Assembly (NCBI GenBank): GCA_049287505.1 | Contig: JBAQFY010000217.1 | Location: 1-17,706 of the forward strand | Direction of reading: 5' to 3' | Source of the DNA: NIOZ-UU13 sp049287505 | GTDB lineage: Bacteria > Planctomycetota > Phycisphaerae > Sedimentisphaerales > Anaerobacaceae | Length of the DNA stretch: 17,706 nucleotides | Part shown: positions 1 to 8,237 of the stretch, in pieces | Layout: every line of letters begins with the position of its first letter | Position numbering within the stretch: position 1 is the first letter of the stretch | Position numbers and translations under genes: made by a program | Notes under the pieces: model-generated | What the model saw: the letters and a program-made list of their open reading frames with translations, nothing else | Told to the model about the DNA's origin: nothing | The model's database searches: none

Positions 1-368
1 TCTTCTATGACAACAGCGTCTTAAAGTATTCAGAGGCCCAGAAGACGTTAAGTTATCCGCGTGACTGGACCGAAAATGGTGTCAACATGCTGACAATTTG
101 GTTCAGAGGCATTTCGGCTAACGCTGCCGAGACGTTGTACTTTGCTCTCAATGGCAGTGCGGTCGTCTCTCATGATAATCCTAACGCAGCACAGATAAAT
201 AAGTGGACACAATGGAATATCAACCTGCAAGAGTTTGCCGACCAGGGCGTGAACCTTGCCAACGTCAATACGATTGCCCTTGGTCTTGGTAACAAGAAGA
301 ATCCGGTAGCCGGTGGTTCAGGTACGATGTACTTTGACGATATTCGTCTATATCCACCGGTACCGTAA
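1..368 (+). CDS. LamG-type surface protein, C-terminal fragment (5' end outside window)
   Basis: The reading frame is open from the window edge (first full codon at position 3) to TAA at 366-368, so this is the last ~121 codons of a larger gene. The peptide is nearly the same as residues ~829-951 of the complete 957-aa protein downstream: both share LSYPRDWTENGV, the TIWFRG...SANAA segment, FADQGVNLANVNTIALGLGN and GGSGTMYFDDIRLY. This C-terminal module looks like a beta-sandwich carbohydrate-binding-type domain common at the end of planctomycete LamG proteins; that fold is inferred. The product is probably exported and surface-attached like its paralogue. It stops at PPVP, a few residues shorter than the paralogue's PRNLADE tail. 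A strong terminator follows 60 bp later. The pair looks like a tandem duplication. Confidence 0.85.
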   Translation, partial: FYDNSVLKYSEAQKTLSYPRDWTENGVNMLTIWFRGISANAAETLYFALNGSAVVSHDNPNAAQINKWTQWNINLQEFADQGVNLANVNTIALGLGNKKNPVAGGSGTMYFDDIRLYPPVP

Positions 369-427
369 GCCGAGATTTGACTGGTAGTTAAAATTGCGTG
401 GTTGATATAGCAAATTTGTGTTAATTC

Positions 428-468
428 GGGGCTTATACCAAATCAAACGGTATAGGCCCCTTTGTTTT
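428..468 (+). terminator. Rho-independent terminator of the first LamG-type gene
   Basis: A 12-bp stem (GGGGCTTATACC at 428-439 with GGTATAGGCCCC at 449-460, one G-U pair) closes a 9-nt loop and is followed by TTTGTTTT. The same stem, with a different loop, ends the downstream paralogue at 4060-4093. Confidence 0.9.
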
Positions 469-568
469 AGGGCAATACAGGACGTTAGATACCCCTCAAG
501 ACGAGCTCTTCATAGGTGGCCTATAAGGCATTTTAAATTGAAAGCTAATAAAGAACCAGAGATTTTCC

Positions 569-598
569 TTGACGGGAAGGCAGCTAATCTGATATAAG
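569..598 (+). promoter_or_regulatory. Candidate sigma70-type promoter, duplicated block
   Basis: TTGACG at 569-574 and TATAAG at 593-598 are separated by 18 nt. About 95 bp around it (556-650) align with 4178-4270 upstream of the Tricorn gene, where the same TTGACG-N18-TACAAA arrangement is found. Conservation of both boxes and of the spacing supports a real promoter. It lies ~550 bp ahead of the LamG gene start, with the nested element between, so the leader would be long. Confidence 0.5.
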
Positions 599-710
599 TA
601 AATTTATCAACATCCGTGGACTTTCAGCCTTGCAACAAGCGAAATTTATACAGCCTATTTCAGATTTTAACTTTTTAATTAGTATTTGTTGCGAAAAACA
701 AAAACAATGA

Positions 711-920
711 TGTCACCCCTGCGAAAGCAGGAGTCCAGAGCGAAAAAGCTGGATTCCTGCTTCCGGGCTTGTTGAAAAAGTCGAGATTGCTTCATCGCTA
801 CGCTCCTCGCAATGACACAAAATGCATTCTCAGGTCTTTGCGAGCGAATCGAAGAATTGCGCGGCAATCTCAAAACGTTGCTCTCGGACTTTTTCCACAG
901 GCCCTTTCGCGGAAATGACA
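711..920. repeat. Nested palindromic (MITE/REP-like) element, three layers
   Basis: Three inverted-repeat pairs sit inside one another. The outer layer has TGTCACCCCTGCGAAAG (711-727) against CTTTCGCGGAAATGACA (904-920), with an inner hairpin of 723-738 against 749-764 (AGCAGGAGTCCAG/CTGGATTCCTGCT). The middle layer has GGGCTTGTTGAAAAAGTC (765-782) against GACTTTTTCCACAGGCCC (887-904). The inner layer has GAGATTGC (783-790) against GCAATCTC (864-871), with further imperfect pairing between CTCCTCGCAATGAC and CTTTGCGAGCGAA. Imperfect CTTCC/CTTTC copies flank the middle layer, as expected if it inserted into the outer one. No transposase gene is present, so any movement would need help in trans. 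Confidence 0.8.
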
Positions 921-1036
921 AATACTCTATCAGCAACAGGAACTAATTAGCGGCTCAAATTAGGTTTTTGAAGGAAGGAGGTAGTATCAAGCCATAAAAA
1001 TTATCCTGAGCAGACATAAACAAAATGTAGCAAGAG

Positions 1037-1042
1037 TATAAT
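1037..1042 (+). promoter_or_regulatory. Candidate -10 box for the LamG gene
   Basis: A perfect TATAAT lies ~110 bp ahead of the LamG start codon. No good -35 is found 16-18 nt upstream, so this is a weak candidate and an alternative to the promoter at 569-598. Confidence 0.25.
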
Positions 1043-1151
1043 TATTATCGTTCGTCTTATTTGAAGTTGTTTGTTAAAAGCAACGGTTGTTCTGGCATGT
1101 GGCCAAAGCATAAGTCATAATTGTTATTGCTCTTTTTGAAGGAGGATTATT

Positions 1152-4025
1152 ATGTGTAGAAAATTAATTTATTTATTTCCTTTTATTTTAGCGCTGTGCG
1201 TAGCAGGTAATGCCTCAGCTAATTTGGTGGCTCACTGGACATTCGATGACGGTTCCGGCACAATTGCCCAAGACAGCTCCGTCAATGGTTATGACGGCAC
1301 CCTGCATGGTGGGCCACAGTGGGTGGCCGGACAGATAGGCGGTGCCCTGGAACTTGATGGAACCAACGACTACGTAGAGTTACCTATCGGCCCACTCCTT
1401 AGTTCGCTGACTAATTCCACTTTCGCTATATGGGTGGACTTTTCCAATGAGGGCGGTGGCTGGCAGCGCATCTTCGACTTCGGCAGCGGCGAGGCAATCA
1501 ACATGTTCCTCACGCCGCGTACCGACACAACCGGCCCGATGCGTTTCGCCATTACAGAAAATGGCTGGGCTAACGAGGATCAGACAACAGCACCAGCGAC
1601 TTTACCGAGCGGTTGGCATCAAGTAACTCTAACGATAAATGCAGATAAAAACATCCACTCATTGTACCTCGACGGGGAGCTTGTAGCTGAGAACACCGCT
1701 TCCAGATATACGCCGAGCACTCTCGGCGAGACTACTCAAAACTGGCTTGGCAGGTCGCAGTACGGGGCCGACGCATACTTTGACGGTCGTGTTGACGATT
1801 TCAGCATCTACAACCGGGCTCTCGTGCCAGCCCAGATAATGGACTTATTTAACGGTATCCCTCCCGAGTTTACAAAGGCCTTTTCTCCCATCCCTGCTGA
1901 AGGTACCATACATCTTGAAACATGGGTGAACCTTAGCTGGTCACCAGGAGATTTTGCGGTCTCGCACGATGTATATTTCGGCGAGAATTTTGACAATGTG
2001 AACAACGGCGCTGAAGGCACATTCCAGGGTAATCAGCCATCGACCTTTTTTGTTGTTGGCTTTCCCGGATTTCCTTATCCGGCCGGTTTAGTTCCAGGCA
2101 CGACCTACTACTGGCGGATAGATGAGATTGAGGCTGACGGTACTACGGTACATAAAGGGGACGTCTGTAGCTTTACCGTTCCACCCAGAAAAGCTTACAA
2201 CCCCATCCCGGCCGATGGCGCCAAGTTTATAAACACCGATGTGATTCTTAACTGGACGGCTGGTTTCGGTACCAAATTGCACACTGTGTACTTCGGCGAC
2301 AATTTTGACGATGTGAACAATGCCGCCGGTGGACTCCCACAGGGAACTAAAAGCTATACTCCCAGCTCCCTTGAGTTAAACAAAACTTACTACTGGCGGG
2401 TTGATGAGTTTGATGCCGTCTCCACATATAAAGGTGATGTCTGGAGCTTCAGAACAATACCAATAATAACTATTACGGACCCTAATCTTGTAAGCTGGTG
2501 GAAATTCGATGAAGGCTCCGGCACTAACGCTCTTGATTGGTCCGGCCACAACAACCATAGCGCCGTCATGGGTAATCCGCAGTGGGTGGCTGGGTATGAC
2601 GGCGAAGCGCTGGAATTCGACGGCGCCGACGACTATGTATCACTGCCTATCGGCTCGGCTATCAGTGCACTGAAAAACTCGACCTTCACGATGTGGGTGA
2701 ACTTTTCCAACGCTGGTGGGTCGTGGCAGCGTATCTTTGATTTCGGCAGCAGCACCACGGTCAATATGTTTCTTACGCCGCGCATAGGCATGGACGGCCA
2801 AATGCGTTTCGCCATTACGACCGGAGGTTCAGGCGCCGAGGAGCAGGCGACCGCATCCGACACTTTGACCAGTGGATGGCATCATGTTGCCGTGACGTTC
2901 AATTCAAATACTCGCACCATCACTCTATACCTCGACAGCGAGGTCGTCGCGAGAAGAACTGCTGCCACTCTGACTCCAAGCGACCTCGGTAACACCACCA
3001 ACAATTGGCTTGGTAGGTCACAGTACACGGCTGATGCATACTTTAGAGGTTCTTTGGATGATTTCCGCATCTACGACTACACGCTGTCGCAGGCAGAGGT
3101 TAAGGAGACTATGCGAGGTGACCCCTTGCTCGCCTGGGGTCCCATTCCGCTTAATAGGTCAACACCGGATATTCATGGAGCGACACCCCTTAGCTGGTCG
3201 CAGGGAGATAAGGCATCTCAACACGATGTTTACTTCGGCACCGATAAAGACACTGTGGATAATGCTGATACATCCGATACGACAGGCATATATCGGGGCC
3301 GACAGGGCGTTACCAGCTTCACCCCACCTGAAGGCGTTGAATGGGGCGGCGGGCCATACTACTGGCGTATCGATGAATACAATACTGACGGGACTATTAG
3401 CAAAGGTAGAATCTGGACCTTTACGGTAGCCGATTATTTTATCGTGGACGACTTTGAGGATTACGATATTGGCAATAACGAGATATGGTGGGCATGGAAA
3501 GATGGGCTTGGCTATGCAGCGCATGGTAATGAACCGGCCTATCCCGGTAATGGAACCGGCTCTATGGTCGGCGATGAAACCACCGGTTCTTATATGGAGG
3601 AGACTATCGTTCACGGAGGCGGCAAGTCAATGCCGTTCTCATATGACAACAACAAGCAGGGCGCCTTCAAGTATTCAGAGGTAGAGAAAACGTTGAGCTA
3701 TCCTCGTGACTGGACCGAAAATGGTGTTAGCACATTAACAATTTGGTTCAGAGGCGATTCGGCTAACGCTGCCGATACTTTATATGTTGCTCTCAACGGC
3801 AATGCGCTCGTTACTAATGATAATCCTGCTGCCGCACAGGTAGGTATCTGGACGGAATGGAATATCGACCTGCAGGCGTTTGCCGACCAGGGTGTGAACC
3901 TTGCCAATGTCAATACGATTGCCCTTGGATTAGGCAATAAGAAAAACCCGCAGGCCGGTGGTTCGGGTACGATGTACTTTGACGATATTCGGCTATATCG
4001 TCCCAGAAATCTTGCTGACGAGTAA
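1152..4025 (+). CDS. Exported LamG / FnIII-like multidomain surface protein, 957 aa
   Basis: The start ATG has a strong site (GAAGGAGG at 1138-1145, 6 nt spacing). Residues 1-23 form a signal peptide with an AnA-type cleavage site (ASA before N24). Domains: LamG/concanavalin-like 1 (~24-235, with FDDGSGT, ELDGTNDYV and GRVDDFSIY motifs); FnIII-like modules at ~245-343 and ~349-436; LamG 2 (~446-655); a third FnIII-like module (~662-760); and a C-terminal beta-sandwich-like module (~763-957, starting VDDFEDYD). The three FnIII-like modules share the D/T-VYFG and YYWR-DE signatures. Proteins of this build are exported and are thought to bind polysaccharide or act in surface adhesion; no catalytic motif is seen. 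LamG 1 and 2 are internal duplicates. No membrane anchor, sorting signal or lipobox is visible. The gene is a paralogue of the fragment at the window start and ends with the same terminator stem. Confidence 0.9.
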   Translation: MCRKLIYLFPFILALCVAGNASANLVAHWTFDDGSGTIAQDSSVNGYDGTLHGGPQWVAGQIGGALELDGTNDYVELPIGPLLSSLTNSTFAIWVDFSNEGGGWQRIFDFGSGEAINMFLTPRTDTTGPMRFAITENGWANEDQTTAPATLPSGWHQVTLTINADKNIHSLYLDGELVAENTASRYTPSTLGETTQNWLGRSQYGADAYFDGRVDDFSIYNRALVPAQIMDLFNGIPPEFTKAFSPIPAEGTIHLETWVNLSWSPGDFAVSHDVYFGENFDNVNNGAEGTFQGNQPSTFFVVGFPGFPYPAGLVPGTTYYWRIDEIEADGTTVHKGDVCSFTVPPRKAYNPIPADGAKFINTDVILNWTAGFGTKLHTVYFGDNFDDVNNAAGGLPQGTKSYTPSSLELNKTYYWRVDEFDAVSTYKGDVWSFRTIPIITITDPNLVSWWKFDEGSGTNALDWSGHNNHSAVMGNPQWVAGYDGEALEFDGADDYVSLPIGSAISALKNSTFTMWVNFSNAGGSWQRIFDFGSSTTVNMFLTPRIGMDGQMRFAITTGGSGAEEQATASDTLTSGWHHVAVTFNSNTRTITLYLDSEVVARRTAATLTPSDLGNTTNNWLGRSQYTADAYFRGSLDDFRIYDYTLSQAEVKETMRGDPLLAWGPIPLNRSTPDIHGATPLSWSQGDKASQHDVYFGTDKDTVDNADTSDTTGIYRGRQGVTSFTPPEGVEWGGGPYYWRIDEYNTDGTISKGRIWTFTVADYFIVDDFEDYDIGNNEIWWAWKDGLGYAAHGNEPAYPGNGTGSMVGDETTGSYMEETIVHGGGKSMPFSYDNNKQGAFKYSEVEKTLSYPRDWTENGVSTLTIWFRGDSANAADTLYVALNGNALVTNDNPAAAQVGIWTEWNIDLQAFADQGVNLANVNTIALGLGNKKNPQAGGSGTMYFDDIRLYRPRNLADE

Positions 4026-4059
4026 ACACCGCTTAATGATATCAGACTTACATCAATTC

Positions 4060-4093
4060 GGGGCTTATACCGATTTGGTATAGGCCCCTTTTT
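4060..4093 (+). terminator. Rho-independent terminator of the 957-aa LamG gene
   Basis: GGGGCTTATACC (4060-4071) pairs with GGTATAGGCCCC (4077-4088) over a 5-nt loop and is followed by TTTTT. Both stem arms match the terminator at 428-460 base for base; only the loop and T-tract differ. Confidence 0.92.
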
Positions 4094-4190
4094 CATTGAT
4101 AAATCGTAATGGTAAATGGCGGTTTTGTTTTACAATTGCTGATTATATTCGAGGGTATTGAAAAGATATGCATAATTCCAGAGATAATGC

Positions 4191-4220
4191 TTGACGAGAA
4201 AGCGGCTAATTTGGTACAAA
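4191..4220 (+). promoter_or_regulatory. Candidate sigma70-type promoter for the Tricorn gene
   Basis: TTGACG (4191-4196), 18-nt spacer, TACAAA (4215-4220). The surrounding ~95 bp (4178-4270) are a diverged copy of 556-650. The site sits just after the LamG terminator and ~190 bp before the Tricorn start codon, which is a sensible place for a promoter. Confidence 0.5.
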
Positions 4221-4307
4221 TAATATTGACAAGTCTGTGGAGTTTGGGTTTCCGGCAGGCAAAATTGCTATAGTCTTTTTTCGATAGGTGAGTGAGGTTC
4301 TGGATTT

Positions 4308-4356
4308 CATCCCGTCCCGTCTCTGCCGTAAGGCATCCTGCGGACGACGGGCGGGA
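4308..4356. repeat. GC-rich palindromic repeat in Tricorn leader (family R3, divergent)
   Basis: ATCCCGTCCCGTC (from 4309) pairs imperfectly with GACGGGCGGGAT (to 4357). The centre CTGCCGTAAGGCATCCTGCG, followed by GACGACGGG, resembles the CCGTAGCAAGGCTACTGCGG-type repeats near 15340 and 15405. It lies 60 bp ahead of the Tricorn ribosome-binding site. Membership in the family is judged by eye. Confidence 0.5.
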
Positions 4357-4414
4357 TTCAAACAAGAACTTTATGCTTCGAAGTTGAGGTTTTTTAAAAT
4401 GGAGGACCATTATC

Positions 4415-7400
4415 ATGAGAGCTTTTTCTAAACTTCCGCTGTTTTATTTCTTCTTGATGCTGTCGTTTTTCCATGTTTCTGCTGCCGGTGCTGAAGTGCA
4501 GCCCCACGGTGGTATGATGCGTTACCCGGACGTCAGCTCGACTCATATCGTGTTTGTTTATGCAGACGATATCTGGGTGGTGCCGCGAGTGGGCGGCGTA
4601 GCGTCCCCATTGGCAAGTCCTCCCGGCGGAGAAGCGTTTCCGCGATTCAGTCCGGATGGGCGCACTATTGCGTTCAACGGGAACTATGACGGGAACGACG
4701 ATATTTACACGGTAGCCGTGGAAGGAGGAATCCCGCAACGGGTAACTTATCATTCCAATGGTGAGCGTCTTTGTGACTGGTCTTTTGACAACAGACTGCT
4801 TTTCGCGATGAACGGACTGGGCGGACTGGGACGGCAGGTCCAATTATTTACCGTGCAGAGAGCCGGCGGTCTGCCGGATCGACTGCCGGTGCCTTACGGC
4901 GGGTACGGAGTCATTTCAGGTGATGGCCAGTGGCTCGCATACACGCCGCGAAATCGCGACTTCAGGACATGGAAGCGTTACCGCGGAGGCTGGGCTTCGG
5001 ACATCTGGCTTTTCCACCTTAGCGAACATACCTCGCAAAAAATCACCGATTGGGAAGGCACCGATACAATACCTATGTGGCAAGGCAGAAAGATATATTA
5101 TCTTTCGGATGCCGGAGCGAATCATCGTCTTAACATTTGGTGCTACAGTCTGGAAACAAAAGAAAGAAGGCAGATTACCCACTTCAAGGATTATGACGTA
5201 AAGTGGCCTTCGAACGGTCCGGGCCCGAACGGCGAAGGCGAGATAATCTTTGAATACAATGCCCAGCTCTACCTGCTGAATTTAGCCAGCGAGCAAGCGA
5301 GCCCGGTTAACATAACGATTCCCGGCGCTCGTCCGAAGCTTCGTCCTATTCGCAAAGACGTAAGTGAGGGACTATCAGACTGGCATCTCTCTCCCAAAGC
5401 CAAACGTGTCCTGGTCCAAAGTCGCGGCGATATCTGGTCACTGCCCGCCAAGAACGGCACCCCTCGCAACCTTACCCGCACGAGCGGTATCGCCGAACGC
5501 GAGCCTTCCTGGAGTCCGGATGGAAAATGGATTACCTACTTTTCAGATGAATCCGGCGAGAACGAGCTTGTTATTCGCTCAGCCGATGGAACAGGCAAAC
5601 CGGAAACCATTACGTCCATGGGACCCGGCTACCGTTATCAACCAGTCTGGTCGCCTGATTCCAAGGGGATGGTATTGACTGACCATGAAAGTAAGTTTTA
5701 CGTTTTCAATCTCGAGCAGCGCAAAGTCCATTATTTCGACCGTGAAAACATCAGTGGGTGGCGCTGGGGAGTTCCCGGAGAGTTCCGTTGGTCATCCGAC
5801 TCACAATGGCTGACCTACACCAAGCCTAACATGGATAATATGAACATTGTCATGCTTTACAATGTTCAGAAAGACGAACTCCACCAGATTACTAAAGGTA
5901 TGTTCGTGGATTATCTACCTACGTTTGACCGAAAAGGAGACTTTTTGTACTTCTTCGGTGAGCGAGAAATTTCGCAACCCAAATATGCTGATGCCGGTCT
6001 GACTTTTATTTACGACGACACTGCCGTACTGCATGCGATCCCTCTGCGCAAGGTTGTCTCGAATCCCTTCAAAGCTAAGAGTGATGAAGAAGAGAAAGAG
6101 AAAGAAAAGAAGGACAAGAAGGACAAGAAGGACGAGGAGAAAGACGGCAAGAGCGACGAAAAGTCTAAGTGTGAAGACCCTAATGATTCTGTTAGTAAGG
6201 AATCCGAGAAAGAGCCCGAAAAGAAAGAATCGTCCGAGTCCACAGATGATGACGACGACGAAAAGGCAGATGAGAAAAAAGATAGAGATGAGAAAGAAAT
6301 CAAACCGGTCGAAATCGAGCTTGAGAATATGGAAATGCGATGCTACCGTGTGCCCATTAAGCGAGGACAGTTTTCCTACCTCGGGGTCAACGATAAGAAC
6401 CATTTGATTTATTTGCGCCGTGGTGAGGAGAGCACACTCCAGTACTTCGACCCCAATGATGAAAAGCGCGAGGAGAAAACGATTCTCAAAAAGGTAAATT
6501 TCGTGCAGATGACGCCGGACGGCAAAAAGCTTTTGGTTCGTAGTGAGGGTAAGACCGGCATCATCGACGCCAAGCCCGACCAAAAGCTCGAGAACCTGGT
6601 CGTAACCAAGCCGATGAACGTGGTGATTCAGCCCCGTGAGGAGTGGCGGCAAATCTTCAATGACGCATGGCGATTCATGCGTGACTACTTCTATGACCCC
6701 CACATGCACAAGGTCGATTGGCCCGCGATACGTAAACAGTACGAGGCCATGTTGGACGACTGTGTGTCCCGTCGCGATGTCGGGTATGTCATCGCAGAGA
6801 TGATTAGCGAAGTCAACGCAGGTCATACCTACTACGGCGGTGGTGACCTGGACTCCGGCCCACGAGAATCAATCGGCTATCTTGGTGTGGACTTCGAGCT
6901 TGACCAGGGATACTACCGCATTGCGAAGGTTTATGAGGGCGGTATCTGGGACACCGACGCCCGCTCTGCTCTGCACGAGCTGGATGAGAAAGAACGCGAG
7001 CAGTTTAAGTATCTGTTCAAAGTCAACAGCATTCCGGTCGATACATCCAAGGCACCCTGGGCGGCGTTTGAAGGCCTGGCAGGTCAAACCGTAACGCTGA
7101 CCGTCGGGGCTAAGCCCAACCCAGAAGAAGTGAACGATGTGGTTGTGAAACTGCTGGGTTCCGAATATGAGGTGCGTTATCGGCATTGGGTTGAGAGCAA
7201 TCGCCGGTACGTTGAAAAAGAATCCGGCGGCCAGGTAGGGTATATATACGTACCCGATACAGGGAACCGGGGACAAAGCGAGCTCTTCCGCCAGTTCTAC
7301 GGCCAGATGAACAAGGGAGCGCTCATCATTGACGAGCGATGGAACGGAGGCGGTAATATTGCAGACCGATTTATTGAGCTTTTGAATCGTCCCATTTACA

Positions 7401-7858
7401 TGCATATTTTTGAGCGTTATGAAAACGACTGGCGCGTTCCGACTTTAAGCCACCAGGGCCCCAAGTGCATGATGATTAATGGCGAGGCAGGCTCCGGCGG
7501 GGATATCTTTCCCTATCTGTTTCGCAAAGCCGGGCTGGGAAAACTCATCGGCATGCGAACCTGGGGCGGTGTGATTGGCATTTACAAGAATCCACCGCTA
7601 ATCGATGGCGCTCGATTGACTGTGCCGTTTATTACTTTCTACGAAACCGATGGTACGCTCACTATGGAAGGTCATGGTGTGGACCCGGATATTGAAGTTA
7701 TCGATGACCCCGCGTTAATGGTTGAGGGGGGTGACCCGCAGCTTGATGCCGCCATACAATATATGCTGGATGAGCTTAAAAGAAATCCCTATGTGCCGGC
7801 CAAACGGCCGCCCTACCCGGACCGCAGCGGAATGGGCATCCTTGAGGAGCAAAAATAG
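4415..7858 (+). CDS. Exported Tricorn-type serine protease (peptidase S41), 1147 aa
   Basis: The start has GGAGGA at 4401-4406 (8 nt spacing) and a signal peptide (~1-26, cut after AGA). Residues ~30-330 and ~335-545 form TolB/WD-like beta-propeller repeats (FSPDG, WSPDGKW, WSPDSKG). A very charged Lys/Glu/Asp linker follows (~550-635). Then come the Tricorn core domain (~735-805), a PDZ-like domain (~817-900) and the S41 peptidase fold (~920-1110). Candidate active-site residues are His804 (NAGHTYY), nucleophile Ser1027 (AGSGGD) and Glu1085 (MEGHG). Their spacings (223 and 58) are close or equal to those of Thermoplasma Tricorn His746/Ser965/Glu1023. The Ser745 equivalent looks like Gly803. 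Archaeal Tricorn is cytosolic and shortens proteasome products to small peptides; this protein carries an export signal, so it probably works in the periplasm. It is monocistronic or first in its unit, ahead of a CotH protein. Confidence 0.92.
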   Translation: MRAFSKLPLFYFFLMLSFFHVSAAGAEVQPHGGMMRYPDVSSTHIVFVYADDIWVVPRVGGVASPLASPPGGEAFPRFSPDGRTIAFNGNYDGNDDIYTVAVEGGIPQRVTYHSNGERLCDWSFDNRLLFAMNGLGGLGRQVQLFTVQRAGGLPDRLPVPYGGYGVISGDGQWLAYTPRNRDFRTWKRYRGGWASDIWLFHLSEHTSQKITDWEGTDTIPMWQGRKIYYLSDAGANHRLNIWCYSLETKERRQITHFKDYDVKWPSNGPGPNGEGEIIFEYNAQLYLLNLASEQASPVNITIPGARPKLRPIRKDVSEGLSDWHLSPKAKRVLVQSRGDIWSLPAKNGTPRNLTRTSGIAEREPSWSPDGKWITYFSDESGENELVIRSADGTGKPETITSMGPGYRYQPVWSPDSKGMVLTDHESKFYVFNLEQRKVHYFDRENISGWRWGVPGEFRWSSDSQWLTYTKPNMDNMNIVMLYNVQKDELHQITKGMFVDYLPTFDRKGDFLYFFGEREISQPKYADAGLTFIYDDTAVLHAIPLRKVVSNPFKAKSDEEEKEKEKKDKKDKKDEEKDGKSDEKSKCEDPNDSVSKESEKEPEKKESSESTDDDDDEKADEKKDRDEKEIKPVEIELENMEMRCYRVPIKRGQFSYLGVNDKNHLIYLRRGEESTLQYFDPNDEKREEKTILKKVNFVQMTPDGKKLLVRSEGKTGIIDAKPDQKLENLVVTKPMNVVIQPREEWRQIFNDAWRFMRDYFYDPHMHKVDWPAIRKQYEAMLDDCVSRRDVGYVIAEMISEVNAGHTYYGGGDLDSGPRESIGYLGVDFELDQGYYRIAKVYEGGIWDTDARSALHELDEKEREQFKYLFKVNSIPVDTSKAPWAAFEGLAGQTVTLTVGAKPNPEEVNDVVVKLLGSEYEVRYRHWVESNRRYVEKESGGQVGYIYVPDTGNRGQSELFRQFYGQMNKGALIIDERWNGGGNIADRFIELLNRPIYMHIFERYENDWRVPTLSHQGPKCMMINGEAGSGGDIFPYLFRKAGLGKLIGMRTWGGVIGIYKNPPLIDGARLTVPFITFYETDGTLTMEGHGVDPDIEVIDDPALMVEGGDPQLDAAIQYMLDELKRNPYVPAKRPPYPDRSGMGILEEQK

Positions 7859-8237
7859 CAAAATCCCACTAAGTCAACAAAAGAATAAGTCCATATACAA
7901 ATTATTGTCACCCTTTTCCTGACTGTTAGAGCCAAATAACAAGCTTTAAGGGTTAGCTGACCTGCTGGAAAAACGTATTCGTGGGTAAGGATAGAGGTAC
8001 GCCCGGACAACAAGACGCCCACGGTTTTCGTCGGTTGATTCTTGTGTTGCGGCCGGGTATGGCTGCGAAAAGTTAAAGAAAAGGAGCAAAAACAGTAGAA
8101 GTTGCGGGGTGAATTTGGTAGAATAGTGTATTGTACGGTTTTGGAAATGTTACTAAAGTGATTTAACCGTGGAATTCCGGTTCACATTCATCCTTCGTAG
8201 TACTACGGAGAACGGACTGGGTGTGAGGAGAGGCCGT
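7859..8237. other. Gene-free leader before the CotH gene
   Basis: No credible ORF was found. Visible items are an orphan ribosome-site-like AAGGAG near 8082 without a suitable start, a weak long-range inverted repeat (CCCGG near 8002 against CCGGG near 8053), and a perfect 12-bp palindrome CGTAGTACTACG at 8196-8207 that may be a divergent R3 repeat. No convincing terminator for the Tricorn gene and no convincing promoter were found. Confidence 0.6.
8193..8214. repeat. Short palindrome, possible divergent R3 repeat
   Basis: CGTAGTACTACG (8196-8207) is a perfect palindrome. The flanks (CCTT before; GAGAACGG, then GGGTGTGAG after) line up loosely with the R3 copy at 15339-15375, which has GGAGGACGGGTGTGAG in the same place. 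It sits just ahead of the chosen CotH start. Confidence 0.4.

Larger units (their letters stand above)
369..1151. other. 783-bp non-coding region between two LamG-type genes
   Basis: No credible gene is present. In order it holds the terminator (428-468), a sigma70-like promoter block also found upstream of the Tricorn gene (569-598), a 210-bp nested palindromic element (711-920), an orphan Shine-Dalgarno-like AAGGAAGGAGG near 971-981 with no start codon after it, a candidate -10 box (1037-1042), and the ribosome site of the next gene. The minus-strand reading frame across 679-936 is a translation of the palindromic repeat and is not a gene. Confidence 0.8.

Noticed and set aside
679..936. 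85-aa minus-strand reading frame
   Set aside because: It covers the nested palindromic element; the peptide is a translation of repeat sequence, with no ribosome site or domain.
1152..1221. Possible lipoprotein signal at Cys16 of the 957-aa LamG protein
   Set aside because: The residue before Cys is Leu, which does not fit a lipobox, while ASA at 21-23 is a good standard cleavage site.
5915..6826. 303-aa minus-strand reading frame opposite the Tricorn gene
   Set aside because: It exists because the Lys/Glu/Asp-rich linker lacks stops on the other strand and reads as Leu/Phe/Val-rich sequence. The + strand gene is certain.
8169..8237. GTG start extending the CotH protein by 23 residues
   Set aside because: There is no ribosome site before GTG 8169, and the extension would place extra sequence ahead of an already long n-region. 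ATG 8238 has GAGGAG at good spacing.
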